DNA of 64,000 bases from Lunularia cruciata. Its lineage: Eukaryota > Streptophyta > Marchantiopsida > Lunulariales > Lunulariaceae. Of this stretch, positions 34,264 through 46,699 are shown in pieces. The DNA is taken from contig OX419756.1 of NCBI GenBank assembly GCA_948567375.1, positions 43,848,333 to 43,912,332 on the forward strand, given 5' to 3'. Below the pieces are notes generated by a model. It worked only from the letters and a program-made list of their open reading frames with translations. It searched no databases and was not told where the DNA came from. The translations under genes and the position numbers were made by a program. How positions within the stretch are numbered: position 1 is the stretch's first letter; the number at the start of each line of letters is the position of its first letter.

Positions 34264-37200
34264 AGCATTAAAGTGAAAGATCAATTGTTTTAGTGGAAAG
34301 ATACATTCTAGTGCAAGTATTTCTTAGTTTTACTTAGATTGCTTTTTGGGGATAGGTGTTTATGTTTCTAGTCTTTCCAAATCAATTGTTTTAGCTTAAT
34401 CAATCACTTTCCAAATTTCTAGACTTATTCTTCTTACTTGATCAATCAACTTATAACATAGGCAAACCTCCCAAACCATATAAGCCCAATTTGCATGCTA
34501 CCATGGTTTTTATAGTTTGCATGGTGTCATATTGTGATTTGTGGAGCCAATGAAAGAGAAGTTTAGGACGGCTTCTCTATATTATTGGAGTAGATTGTCT
34601 TACGACTCTCATGGTTGAGATATTGCTGTGTGTGCAATTTGTGTACATTTAAGTGATTGGACATGTGGATTATAGTTGTATTCTCTTTGAGCGCTCTGAT
34701 GTTTAAAGGTGATGGAGATTTGCTCGATGGAGGTGTTTTAGTTTTGGGAGTCTCAAGCAAGAGAAGGACATAGAGAGTGAGAATTATAGTAGAGTGTAGG
34801 AGCTAGAGCATTACAAGAAGAGTTGGAACTAGAGATGATTTCACTCTTGATCTACCATTTCAAAATCTTTTTCTAATCAAGCTTCAGATTTTGCACTATG
34901 ATTAATTTTAATCTTGGATGGTAGCATATTTTAGGCATGCATTTATGGCATAAGTGATGGAACCTCTAGTATATTGTCTTTCATATGCTTACTTATGGAC
35001 AGGTATAGGACTTGACCATTTATGTGCTCTTGTGGAAAGACAAGTACTTCATTTTGTTCAAGGGCTTCAAGGTGGAGTTGTGGGACCCCATGACTCCACC
35101 TTGAACAAAAAAAGAGAATACTAAATGACAAAATAGTAAAAGTTGGATCCCAATAGGAGAAGTCAAAAGGTTTTGACATTTTGAGTGAGCTAGAAAAGGC
35201 TATTTGTGAAGAGAAGCTAATAGGCTATGATTTGGAGACAAGCAACAAGGGATTTAAATGAAATCTAAATGCAATTTTATCAATTGAAGCAAGGGGGTCA
35301 TATTCATACATTGGGAAAAAAGTTGGAGGATTGTGAAATTTTGGTCAAAAAATTTCATAAGCTATCAATGGTTTTGGGAAGAAGAAAAAGTGCTTATTGT
35401 GATAAACTCAAGAAATTTTACTTTTAAGTAAATTTAAAATCTGCTCTAATCAATTAAAGTTTCTAGTATTGGAAATCAAATTGTTGAGGAGAAGATTATG
35501 ATCAAATTTGGTGTTTTGGTCACTTCTCAAACTCTTGTTTGAATCAAGCCATGAAAACTTCTTATATTGTTGTAGAGGTTTCATTTGAATTCTTCAAATA
35601 GAGAATTTAAGATCTTGGATCAAGCATAAATGGGTCTATAGAGCTCAAAAGCTAGCCCAACTTGAGAATTGATCTATATTTAGGGGTTGGATTTGAGTTT
35701 AATTCCATATTTGATAAAGGTTTAGATTGTAGTACAATTAGTTAATGTTTAAATATGGTTGGCTCAAGGTTTATTAAGAATGAGAGCTGATGTAACAAAC
35801 TCTACTAAAAATTTGGTCACAAGTTCAATGGAGCATTTCTACATCCAATCATCTCAAATAACAAGTGTAACAATGATTGAAGAATTTAGGTTATTGGAGT
35901 TTTGATGAGTATTATGTGAACCTTTGAGCAAACACTAAATTAGGGATTTCAAAATTAGGGTTGAAAAGATATGAATTTGGAAAATTTTGAGATCTTATCA
36001 AGGGAGATGTAGTAATTAGATTGAGACTTGCTTTATATCATTGAAAATTTTATCTTCTAATCTTTCCATTAAGTCCTAGAACATCCAAATTGGAGTTTCA
36101 AGAAAAAAAATTTATTCTAATCCGAGTCATAAAGACTTCCTCGCAAAAAAAAGCATAGAATTTCCATATTTGGAGTACAAATTGGATATAAATTTGGAGT
36201 ACAAATAAGATACAACTTTAAGTATAGATTGAAATTAACTTGTGGATAGAGCAAGGGTGCTCTCAAGCTCATTTCTACCAAAAGCATGAAGAGCTTTTGC
36301 TAGAATTCTTATATTTGGATCCTCTCCATGCTACATGCTTGATTGTATGCCCAAATAGCTTGCATTGGTGCGTTGGCATTGCGCTTAGGTTCTTTCCTTC
36401 TAGGCATGCTTTGTTTTTCTCCTTGGTAAGGTTAAAGTGAAGACCTATAAACTAGGAGTGCATGTTGTGATGAAAAGTTAAGTTGTACTTTATTTCCCTA
36501 CTAGATAGAAGGAAGCTAGAAATAAGATTAGAAGGTTCTGATGATTGGGCAAACAAGCAAACTAATCTCAAATTATTAATTGTTTAGTCTACACACAATA
36601 TCTGATCTATAAACACAACTATGCACCCAGTATGTTGCCAAAGAGAGAAAGGAAAAGTACAACAACATACCCTTCTAGGACATGCTTAATCTTACAAATT
36701 GGCTTCTTTGCCACAATTTTTGCTTAATCTTGCTTTTTCTTAGCTTAATCTTCATCACAATACTTGATTTTAATACTAATTCTATAAGAACAAGGAGATT
36801 TTAATATTTTAGATTCAAAAATGAAGTTTAGTGTTGATGCTAGATTTAAGAATAAGATGTATACTTGCAAACATTACCTTAATCCAATAACTAGAGGAAG
36901 TTATGGTAATTATGGTAAAAGAGCTTCCTTATCATAGTAGTTCCATATGGTCAAAGGACTTAAGACTTAAAACATGAGCACATTTCATAATTCAAATACA
37001 TTGAAAACCAATTGGTATGAGAATTTAAGGATTCCAAAATATATAAAACACATGTATGAAATATCCAAAGATATGAAACAAAGTGGTATTATATAATAAT
37101 ACCCAATGTATGGGAGTGTATAATATACAAAATATAGGCTACATCCTACTTAGTTGGCCACTCGAATGTATCCTGAAATCCTCAATACAAGATGGGTAGT

Positions 37201-38097
37201 GTAAAGAAAGGACTATACCACTACATCCATCTCTTCTCACAAGGATGCACCTCATGCTCACAAAAGTATCATCATAGAAGCTCATAAGAGTCAAAATTTT
37301 AATCCCAAAAATGGTATGGAGTCCACTCCTCCTCTAGAAACCTAATGTTGGATGTGTGAAGATTCTAAATCTATTAAAGGAATTACAAGTCTATCTATAA
37401 GGAGGCGTGTAAAGCACTAAGCGTATCAAGAAGATAAAAGATGGGAGGACATATAACACCATGAAGGTGGTTACTAAAATCAAGTAAAGCATCACTATCC
37501 ACAACCAATATGTCTCTAAGGGACAAACCTAATGATATTAATGTACTATAAGGTCTAATAATGGACCTTCTAGACTCATCATTACGCCCACTAGTCTCTA
37601 CAAGGCAGGCCATGAGATGTGAACCTGTGTGTACTCCAATTAGTAGAAAACAAAGATCCCACATAGATTGCAACAGTTCCTTCAGCTCTTTGGACCATTA
37701 GTTCAAAGAACAACCTCAAAGTGTGTGATAAAATACTCCATAAACTCCCCGATGCCAAGGTATAGGATATACCATAAACTCCTACATGTAGTATATAATA
37801 GAATCTCTTATATTTTATATTTTTATAGATTATATCTTCTTGTAATTTATGGCCAAGTTGTCCACCTATGTTGTTCCTAAGCTACTGATTTATATTCTTT
37901 ATACTCTTATAAATTATACAAGAAAATGAGATATAATTTAAGTGAATTATGAAAATGAAGTAGTTTTTGGGAGAATTATCATTTATTAACATGGCAAGAC
38001 ATTTCACATTGGAAAATATGATTTGATATATTTTTCAATACCTTGAGCATTCTTTTTGTGTTCCTCCTCTCTAACCTCTCTTTACATGCATCATAGT
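34260..38097. other. AT-rich non-coding region
   Basis: No gene or intact element recognised. An imperfect inverted repeat sits at 35052-35110: TTTTGTTCAA and AAGGTGGAGT on the left, split by 7 extra bases, and ACTCCACCTTGAACAAAA on the right. A frame at 37395-37673 (-) has no known motif. Confidence 0.35.
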
Positions 38098-39845
38098 CTA
38101 ATAAGATTTCCATATTTGAGTAAGAATTCTCTCTTTGTTTCTTATTATAACATGTGAGTTAGGCAACAATTCTACATTGGACATTGGTGTACTAGCTTCC
38201 TCCTCATCCATGCCATTTTTCTCATCATCATTTTCAACATTCTTCATCATCCTAAGCAAGGCTTCATCAATGAATTCTTCATAGACAATTGCCTCTTCAT
38301 TTGGATTAAGGAGATGGATGATGCTCATAGGATTACAAACATAGAGCATTGAAATTTGCCATTGGAGATGCTCATCAAGAGCCTACTCTATGATGTTTGC
38401 TTAACCTTCTTTTATATTCAAGAAGGTCCTTCCTTTTCCTTTTCCTTCTTTTTCCACCAGCCACCCATCCTTATTTGTCTCACTAAGAAACCCACAATGT
38501 CACTAGTAGTTTTTTATGGTTTGTGCATTGATCCCCACCCTTGCCTCAACTAACAACCACATTCCTTATAGTTGGTTCTCCTTGTAGATGTCATGTTCAA
38601 CAGCTTCATCATGATGCAATGCCTCCTCAAGCTAGAGATTCCTATAACACTGCTTAAAGGCTGAAATAATCCCAACATCCATTGGCTAGAATTTTTACGT
38701 TGTGTTTGATGGCAAGAATTGTAATGTGCTTGAGAACCAAATTCTCATTTACATGCAAACATATATTATCAAGAATAAATAACATGTGAATACTTTATTG
38801 CTCTATTTTTGCGTATAGTTTCACAAGCTACTCTTGAAAAAGCGATCCTATTATCCAAGCTTTCCCATCATAACTATAATAGAACCTACTCCAATTGTTC
38901 TCCAAACTTCTTTCCAAAAGCACAAGGCTTCTTTGCTTTTCCAATAAACAAGATTGGCAGCCTTTCACTACCATTAGCATTATAAGTAATTGCATTTGTT
39001 ATTTGGATCTTATTCTTTTTAAAACCCTCTAATTGATGAGCTACAATCATTCTATCCAATGCCATTAAATGGACAATGCATGTCTCATCCATATTAAAAG
39101 TATCACAAAGGGGAAAATTTTCTATACTTTGTTGGACTTGCAAATGTTCCATTTCTATGTCTAAATACATCCATTGACCCGCTTGCACCATGGGAGCAAA
39201 ACTACCCCAATTTTGTCTTTTCTAAAACTTGTCTAGCCATTCAATAGAGAATTGGGGCTTTGCAACTACCAAGATCTATAAGCTATTTCCCAATTGGTTT
39301 GCTTTAGCCTAAATAAGATGGCCATTTATAGTTACCTTGCACAACTAACATTGAAGCACCTAATTTGCTAATGCAATGTCAATCTCAAAATAATGCAACT
39401 TTGCTTGACATTTCACTGCCAACTCTTAATGGGTAAGCATACCTAGGAACTCCAGATTTTGCTTGAGGATGTTATTATCTGTTGTCTATATGGGCACCTT
39501 CAAAAGATTTACATGAAGCTTGGTCCATTTTGCTAACACCTTCTGAGTTTTTTTGAGTCTTAAACAAATTCTTTGTATATTCTATTCTTTGCAGTACCAT
39601 CCAACATACCAATATTTTTGCCAATACTTTTCACTATGATTGTTCAAATGGTAGCTTGCCTAACTTGCACTCAAACCTATTCCTTCATCCATTCAAGAAT
39701 CTTGTCTTACTTCATACGTGGATTGAGCCTCTTCTTTGTCATGATCTCTTCTCTTTGCTCATTGTTTAACTTAACATTGTATTTCTCAATTGGCTCATCT
39801 TCCATACTTGACTCCATCTTCTCCTTGCTCTTTTTCCTAAACATG
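38098..39845 (-). pseudogene. Pogo/Tigger-like DNA transposase relic
   Basis: On the - strand the order fits a Tc1/mariner-superfamily transposase of the pogo/Tigger type. Near 39840-39660 is an N-terminal helix-turn-helix-like region (KYNVKLNNEQREEIMTKKRL). A CENP-B-type second DNA-binding region contains KPQFSIEWLDKF (about 39250). The DDE core follows, with FNMDET holding the first catalytic Asp, NANGSERLPILFIGKAKKP, and MLFILDN with the second Asp near 38780. A C-terminal acidic tail (38349-38098, LLNPNEEAIVYEEF) ends it. The third catalytic residue is not readable. Stops occur in several places, and only 39191-38886 and the tail are open. Terminal inverted repeats were not identified. 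Confidence 0.8.
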
Positions 39846-40808
39846 AATTGAATTGTGAGTTCAATTCATGAAACCATCAATGGCTTTAAGGATAAGCTTT
39901 GCCCTTGTAGATAGGGCAGATATGATGCACATGGCAATAACCATGTATATATATGCGGCTTACATGACATTAACCATAACCCTACTCTAGTGTGAAATCA
40001 CATAGGCCAAATTCTAGCCAATAATCTCTCATATTTTATAAAAACAATATCCATCATAAATATAATATATAAGAGTCTATTGTATTAATGCCATCCTCTC
40101 CTCGTGGTCTTAGCAAACAACTCCAAGAATAGAGGTCTCTTATGAAATCTCAAGTTTGCCAAACAACTCACATCCAATACTAGAATACTCCTCAAATCAA
40201 TGTGGAAAAGTATGTGTGGGATGAAAGCTCTAGAGGAGCTCATCCTCTCTCTCAATTGAAAGAGTCTAAATAACTCATCTTGCAAAGACTACTTCCTCAC
40301 TTGAAGCTACAGAGCCTCATGTTAAATACTCTCAAAATGCAATGAGAGTGCAAGATCATCACCAATAAAAGGTCTCAAAGACATAATATCTTCCACTATA
40401 TGCAAATAAGGCTACTCCCTCAACCCACAATGAGAGTCAAGAAAGTTTGACTTGCACAAGAGGCTCATCCAATAAAAAAAGTCTATGATCTCCCCACCAA
40501 TGTAGCTCTAGTCTCACTAGGTTGACGCTGACCATAAGATGAATCATTTTTGGTAGCTATAGTCTCACAATCTCTACCATGGTCTCTATCATAAGTTTGA
40601 GTCTCCACATCAAGAGAATGATGTATAACATCAATAGGGTGATGCATAAACTATCTCAATGGTGGTTTGAGTCCCCATATTCAAAACAAAAGGTAGATCT
40701 CTCCAAGATCTTCCTCCACCATGACCATTAGATCCTATCCTACCATGATCAATTGAAGTCCTCACATCAAGAGTATTGTAACATCTCTTACTCCAACCAT
40801 TGGGTAGC
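39846..40808. other. AT-rich non-coding region
   Basis: No gene recognised. The sequence contains many GTCTCAC/ATCAAGAG-like words and looks like old repeat DNA. Confidence 0.35.
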
Positions 40809-41227
40809 TATAAAAGTCCAAAACCGAGGAGAGAAATAAGAGAATGGAAACTCACATTGGGACACTTGAATGAAGGAAAACTCCGAATGCCTAGCATACC
40901 ATGAGCTTTGGCTTTGGTATTTATAGGTAGCATACAAGGTCCTTGAGAAGCTTCCTCAAGCCGCTTTCTTAAAGTGCAAGCCAAGTTAACTAGGAAGCTT
41001 CTCAAGAAGCTTCCTTCTAGAAGCCACCTACTTGGCGTGCAAGCTAAGCTAGTTGGAAGCTTCTAGAAGCTTCCTTCTAGAAGCTACTTACTTAAGGTGC
41101 AAGCTAAGCTAATCGGGAAGCTTCCCAAGAAGCTTCCTAAATACTTCTGGAATATTCTAGGCTAATTTGTCTTATGTGCTACTTCATGAGCCTGACTGAC
41201 TTCATCGCTAAACTCTATATTGTTACA
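40809..41227 (-). mobile_element. Solo LTR of the chromovirus family
   Basis: The 419-bp segment matches the two LTRs at 42675 and 48092 over its whole length and ends TTGTTACA. Its left end is TATAAAAG where the others have TGTAAAAG. No internal sequence follows, and the flanks GTAGC and ATAGC agree in four of five bases, a plausible worn target duplication. Unequal recombination between LTRs explains it. It carries the best heat-shock-element cluster of the family: GAAGCTTCTAGAAGCTTC at 41056-41073 and TTCTGGAATATTC at 41145-41157. Confidence 0.85.
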
Positions 41228-42674
41228 ATAGCCTTGTCATGAACCTCCTCATATAGCTATGGAGAGTGTCTAGTTGAGTCCTCACCTCATGTAAATATGG
41301 TAGGTCTTCTCCAAAAGTTCCATAATAATACTAAACCCTCTACCATAAAAGTTCTCTTAAAGTCTATATGCCTCCACCATCAACTCTTTATCCCTAATAA
41401 GTCCACCCAACTCAACCATCCTCTCAACTCTATCAATGATATAAGGCTATCCAACTTGGTCACTCTCTCAATCGTGCTCTCTCCTACTCTCTTTCCCTAA
41501 TAGCCCTAACTAATACAACTTACCTATCCTGAAGTGCACTCTCCTCTATAGAGAAATGCATCCCTTACTCTACAAATTTTCTCTCCTTCTCAAACAAAAT
41601 ATGTTGTTCTAACCTCATTTGCTCCTCCCTCTCAACTAGTCTCTTCTCATAGATACTCACTATAAATTCCTCCTCAACTAGTCTATGCTTCTCTAGATGC
41701 AACTACACTTCCCTCTCAACTAGTCTTCTCTCTTGAGTACTCACCATCAATTCAGGCTCAACTAGTTTACTATCCTTCTCACTACAAAAATGCTCCTCTG
41801 GAGGTATACTCAAATCTTTTGGTGGTGGTATGGTTAATGGATCAACAAAATGGGGAGCACTCTCATGGAAAGAGAGAGAGTATGGAGAGTGAGCATGATC
41901 TGTACACAAATTCTCAACATTATCATACACAAGAATCTCACCACCAAAGAACATTCATCCATCTCATATCATATCAAATAAGGTCAATTCATAAGCACCT
42001 CCATGAGTTCAGATTTAACCCTTAAACTATCATAACCACCCAAACCATGCTCTATAAATATAAATAAATATAAATAAATATAAATAAATATAAATAAATA
42101 TAAATAAATATAAATAAATATAAATAAATATAAATAAATATAAATATAAATAAATATAAATAAATATAAATAAATATAAATAAATATAAATAAATATAAA
42201 TAAATATAAATAAATATAAATAAATATAAATAAATATAAATAAATATAAATAAATATAAATAAATATAAATAAATATAAATAAATATAAATAAATATAAA
42301 TAAATATAAATAAATATAAATAAATATAAATAAATATAAATAAATATAAATAAATATAAATAAATATAAATAAATATAAATAAATATAAATAAATATAAA
42401 TAAATATAAATACAAGTATATATATATAGAAGGAGATACAAATACATGTTAAGTAAACTCTAAACTTCTATGCAACTCAACTCTCACTCACCTTTGTCAT
42501 CAAATGCCTCCTCTCTATCATCCTTATGCTCATAGCCATAAACCTAATTTGCTACTATAGGGCCATACACCACCTCATCCTCACTTGCAAATCCTCTCTC
42601 CATGAACAAGTGAGTGAGAACTTGCCCTGTATGAGTCATACAAAAGCGTCTACAATCCAAGTGGTGAAGCTACC
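41228..42674. other. AT-rich region with tandem repeats
   Basis: No gene recognised. The word CTCAACTAGT recurs near 41633, 41674, 41717 and 41758 in a degenerate tandem arrangement. The 10-bp minisatellite is listed separately. Confidence 0.4.
42053..42411. repeat. 10-bp minisatellite (ATAAATAAAT)n
   Basis: About 36 almost perfect copies of ATAAATAAAT, with a single 4-base omission near 42138. The unit reads without stops on one strand, which creates two long meaningless reading frames. A short AT run follows at 42418. Confidence 0.95.
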
Positions 42675-43089
42675 TGTAAAAGACCAAGTCCAAGGAGAGA
42701 AACAGGAGCATGGAAACTCACATTGGGACACTTGAATGAAGGAAAACTCCCAATGACTAGCATGAGCTTCGGCTTTGGTATTTATGGGTAGCATACAAGG
42801 CCCTTGAGAAGCTTCTCAAGAAGCTTCCTTGAGCCTCTTTCTTAAAGTGCAAGCCAAGTTAACCAAGAAGCTTCTCAAGAAACTTCCTTCTAAAAACCGC
42901 CTACTTGGCATGCAAGCTAAGCTAGTTAGAAGCTTCCTTCTAGAAGCTACCTGCTTAGGGTGCAAGTTAACTTATTGGGAAGCTTCCCAAGAAGCTTCCT
43001 AGATGCTTCTAGAATATTCTAGGCTAATTTGGCTTATTCTCTACTTTGTTAGCCTCACTAATTACATTGCTAAACTCCATATTGTTACA
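42675..43089 (-). repeat. 3' LTR of the chromovirus
   Basis: 415 bp, TGTAAAAG...TTGTTACA on the + strand. It contains TTCTAGAATATTC at 43007-43019 (a three-unit heat-shock element) and several GAAGCTTC modules. In the element's own direction these precede a TATA-like ATAAATACC (about 42776-42786 read in reverse). Confidence 0.92.
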
Positions 43090-44450
43090 TATTCCCCCAA
43101 AGCTAGTTGGTGACGTCCTCGTTGCCATTGAAGCTTCAAACTCCTAGATGGCCGTCTGTGCGTTTTGGAGGTGAGAAAGAGGTTCTCATGTGGTATCATG
43201 AAGGGGATACTCTTTCCAAAGGACCTTGTACTATGTATGTTGTCGGCGTCCTCGTTGGATGTGGCGACGTGCAAGGATACAATCAACTTCATACTCCTCA
43301 TGACCATTGATAGGGATAGGAGGAAGAGGAAGTTGGACTTGAGAGGAAAAAGAAGAGGGGTTAGGATCAAAGGATTTCAACTTGGAAACATGAAAGACAA
43401 GATGGATGCACATATGACAAGGTAAGGCAAGTCGATAAGCAATAGGAGAGACAATTTGGGTGACATCAAAAGGTCCAATCCAATTAATGGCAAGTTTACA
43501 AACTTGGGTATCAAGTGGGAGGGGTAGATTACTAGAGGATAACAAATCTTTATCATCAACTTCAAAGGTGAGATCATGACAATGGTGGTCCGCATATTGT
43601 TTTTGATGATTCTGAGCTACAAGGAGGTGAGATTTGGCTTGTTCGAGAGATTTGGATATGGTGGTCAAGAAGGTTGAAGTATGAGGGACCTGAGATGGAG
43701 GAGGAGCAAGAAGAGAATCTAGGACAAGCGGATCTTGGCCAAAATTGAGAGAGAAAGGAGAGAATCCGGTGCTTGCCTATTTAGAATTATTGTATGCAAA
43801 CTCCGCAGCTGCAAGATATTCATCCCTATCGGTATGGTGAATGTTGATGAAGGCACAAAGCATATCTTCCAAGGTGCAATATGCACGTTCAATTTGTCTA
43901 TCATTTTGAGGATGATAGGCTGTGGACAAAGCAAGCTTGGTGCCAAGTCTTTTGGAAGAGGACTTGCCAAAACTTTTTGGTGAAGCAAGGATCACGGTCG
44001 GAGATGAATACACGTGGCATCCCATGATGTTTGAATACATTATTGAAGTAGAGGTGCGCCAAGGTTGGAGCATCCACAATATCAACCGTTGGTGCCTAAT
44101 GGATTTGCTTACTAAGCTTATCTACAAACACCACAATTGTTGTGTGACCTTGTTGTGTCTTGGGCAAGGCGGTGATGTTCACAACAAGTAAGCTCACATG
44201 TTCCCAACAAGTAGTTGGAATGGGAAGTGGCTGAAGGAGTCCACTCGGCTTCTAGTTACTAGCCTTGTTGCGTTGACAACTCTCACACAATTGGACAAAC
44301 TCCCAAATATCTTGTGTCATGTTGGGCCACCACCATTGGCATTGGAGGGTACCCAAGGTCTTGTCCACCCCTATGTGACCAACTATTGGTAAATTATGGG
44401 CTTCCTAAAGGTGCACAAGTCGGAGATCACCTTTTGGCTGGAACATAGAT
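43090..44450 (-). pseudogene. Integrase and chromodomain of the chromovirus
   Basis: The integrase core is seen in the segment with TAYHPQNDRQIERAYCTLED (about 43930-43850), which holds the third catalytic residue, Glu. The C-terminal part (43668-43231) contains LAINWIGPFDVTQIVSPIAY and ends in a chromodomain beginning EYEVDCILARRHI and continuing to YKVLWKEYPLHDTT. Two or three Trp or Gln positions of the chromodomain are now stops (TGA or TAG). A chromodomain directs chromoviruses to particular chromatin. Confidence 0.75.
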
Positions 44451-44499
44451 CCGGTCCACATGGAATAGAAGGCCTTCCTTGAAGGAGAAGGTGTTGTAT

Positions 44500-45960
44500 T
44501 CCTTGTCACCTATTGTTAGACAACCATGTACCATTTGGAAGAAGGAATCCTATTGTAGAGCTAACCAAAACTTGTTATGGATCTTGGGGTCAATTGACAC
44601 CATCATAATTTTTGCCGCGATGAGAGGAAGAGACTTCAAATCAGGTCTTTGTGACAAAGCATCAGGAATGACATGGAACCGACCTGGTTTGTACTCAAGT
44701 TTGATGTCAAATAATTGGAGTTGCTCTTCTCATTGATGACATCGACTCTTCATGTACTCCAAGTGTAAGGTCTGCAACAATGGCTTATGATCAGTTTGCA
44801 TGATCACTTGTTTCCCCTAGAGATAATGCCTCCATACCTTGGTGGCATATACCATTGCAAGTTGTCCCGCTCTCAAGCAGAGTAATTTCTTTCAGCTGTA
44901 TTTAGTCAGCAAGACACAAAGGCAACAGGATATAGTCCACCTAGAAATTCTTGTTGTGACACAACTCCAATTGCAAAGTTAGAAGCATCAAAATCAACGA
45001 CACAAGGTAGTTGAGGATCATATGGTTGAAGAATGGGTCTTGAAGACACCATATGCTTTTAACTTTTGGAATGCTTCTTCATTCTTTGTGGTCCATTGGA
45101 AGCTCAAGTTCTTTCCCAAGAGATAAGTCAATGGTGCAGCCACATGAGCATAATAGTGGATGAATTGTCAATAAAAATTGGCCAATCCATTGAATGTTCG
45201 TACTTCTATAACATCTTTTGGGGTAGGCCAATCAGTAATGGCCTTGATCTTCTCTTCTTCCATCTTGATCCCCTCTGATGAGATCTTATGACCCAAGAAG
45301 GTAACCTCCTTCTACCAAAAGGCACACTTTGACTTCTTGCAATAAAATTTCCACTATCGTAGTCGTCTTAGGACTACTCGTACATAATTCACATGTTCTG
45401 CCTCTATCTTGCTATAGATTAAGATATCATCCAAGAACGCCACCACGGACCAATCCAATAGTCCCTCCAACACCTGATGCATCTTATCCATGAAGATTGC
45501 TAGAGCATTAATGAGTCCAAAAGGTAGAACTCTCCACTTGAAATGCCCATACCTTGTGTGAAAGACAGTCTTTTGCACGTCCTCTCCTTCAATAGGAATT
45601 TGCCAATAGCCGTTGCAAAGATCCAGCTTGGAAAAGTAGCATGCTCTACTTAGTTGATCAAGCAGGTCATCAATCCAAGGCAAGGGATATGCACTCTTCA
45701 CGGTTTGCTTATTGAGCCCACGGTAATCAATATAAAAATGAAGTCCTCCATCCTTCTTTCAAACAAATAGTATTAGTGCTCCCCAAGGAGAGGTACTATG
45801 TCATATGAAATCCTTCTCCAACAACTCTATAAGTGTTGTTCGCAACTCCTCCAACTCCTTTGGTGAGAGCCAAAAGATCAATCTACTCACTAGAGTACTC
45901 CTTGGCAATGACTTGATCTTGAAGAGCATACTTTGATTGGAGGGTAATCCCTTTGGCAGA
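44500..45960 (-). pseudogene. Reverse transcriptase and RNase H of the chromovirus
   Basis: The piece 45701-45354 holds YPLPWIDDLLDQL, KLDLCNGYWQIPI and the catalytic FLDDILIYS with both Asp intact. Upstream (about 45900-45705) the RT N-terminal part is readable with stops. Downstream, 44500-45350 aligns in order with the connection and RNase H region but is broken into short frames. Confidence 0.8.
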
Positions 45961-46069
45961 TCATCCGCAAACACATCCGCAAACTCCTAAACTATCCAAT
46001 CAACTATTGCCTGATGAGGCTCTTGGCCCTCCTCAGATTGTTCTTGTGCAATTGGTTTGATCCACACCG

Positions 46070-46265
46070 CAAATACAGACTTATCTTCTTCCAAAGCTTG
46101 CTCTTTGTCTACTTCATTAACAAACTTCCCTTCTAGGGACTCATCTCTCTTCCAAGCTTGCTCCATGGTTGCCTTCTTGGCAAACTTCCCATCTTGGGAC
46201 TCATCTCCCTTCCAGATTTGCTCTATGGCTACCTTCTCAACAAACTTCTCATCTTGGGACTGACT
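46070..46265 (-). repeat. Threefold 60-bp repeat in the protease-RT linker
   Basis: Three tandem units of about 60 bp (20 codons) encode, on the - strand, lysine/glutamate-rich segments such as GKFAKKATMEQAWKRDESLE. They lie between the protease and RT of the chromovirus. No stop interrupts the three units. Confidence 0.8.
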
Positions 46266-46304
46266 ATTCTTAGGTATCTTACTTAGAGGTGCCAGACAAC
46301 CTAA

Positions 46305-46691
46305 TCAGAATTTCCTACATTGGTGTTGTACTTTAATTTTTTGTCGGGTCCAATCAAATTGAACCCTATGACATTCAAGACAAGGTAGACCCAGAATGAT
46401 ATCATAGTGTAGAGGTGCCACTACAAACCTCATACACTCCAAATACTCCTTCCCAATCTTGAAGGTAACATGATGTGAGGTGCAAAATGTAGAACCCTTT
46501 CTACCATCCACCATCATCAAACTACTTCCAAACACTGGCTTGATAAGAATAACCAATTCTTTTGCTACTTGCATAGACATGCAATTCTCTGAACTTCCAG
46601 AATCAACCAAAATCCTACAACTAAATATTGTACCTTGCAAGTGAAGCAAACTTGCATAGGTCGAGCCTTCAATCCCATTGGAGCTAATCAA
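46305..46691 (-). pseudogene. Aspartic protease domain of the chromovirus
   Basis: An open stretch of 128 codons with the active-site motif ILVDSGSSENC and the later hydrophobic motif DIILGLPCLE. The protease matures the element's own polyprotein. It is downstream of the zinc knuckle, as expected, and its catalytic Asp is intact. Confidence 0.8.
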
Positions 46692-46699
46692 GCTCCTAG

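Noticed and set aside
41984-42447. Two long reverse-strand frames of about 130-140 codons made of Leu, Tyr, Phe and Ile
   Set aside because: They are the translation of the ATAAATAAAT minisatellite, which has no stop on that strand; not a membrane protein.
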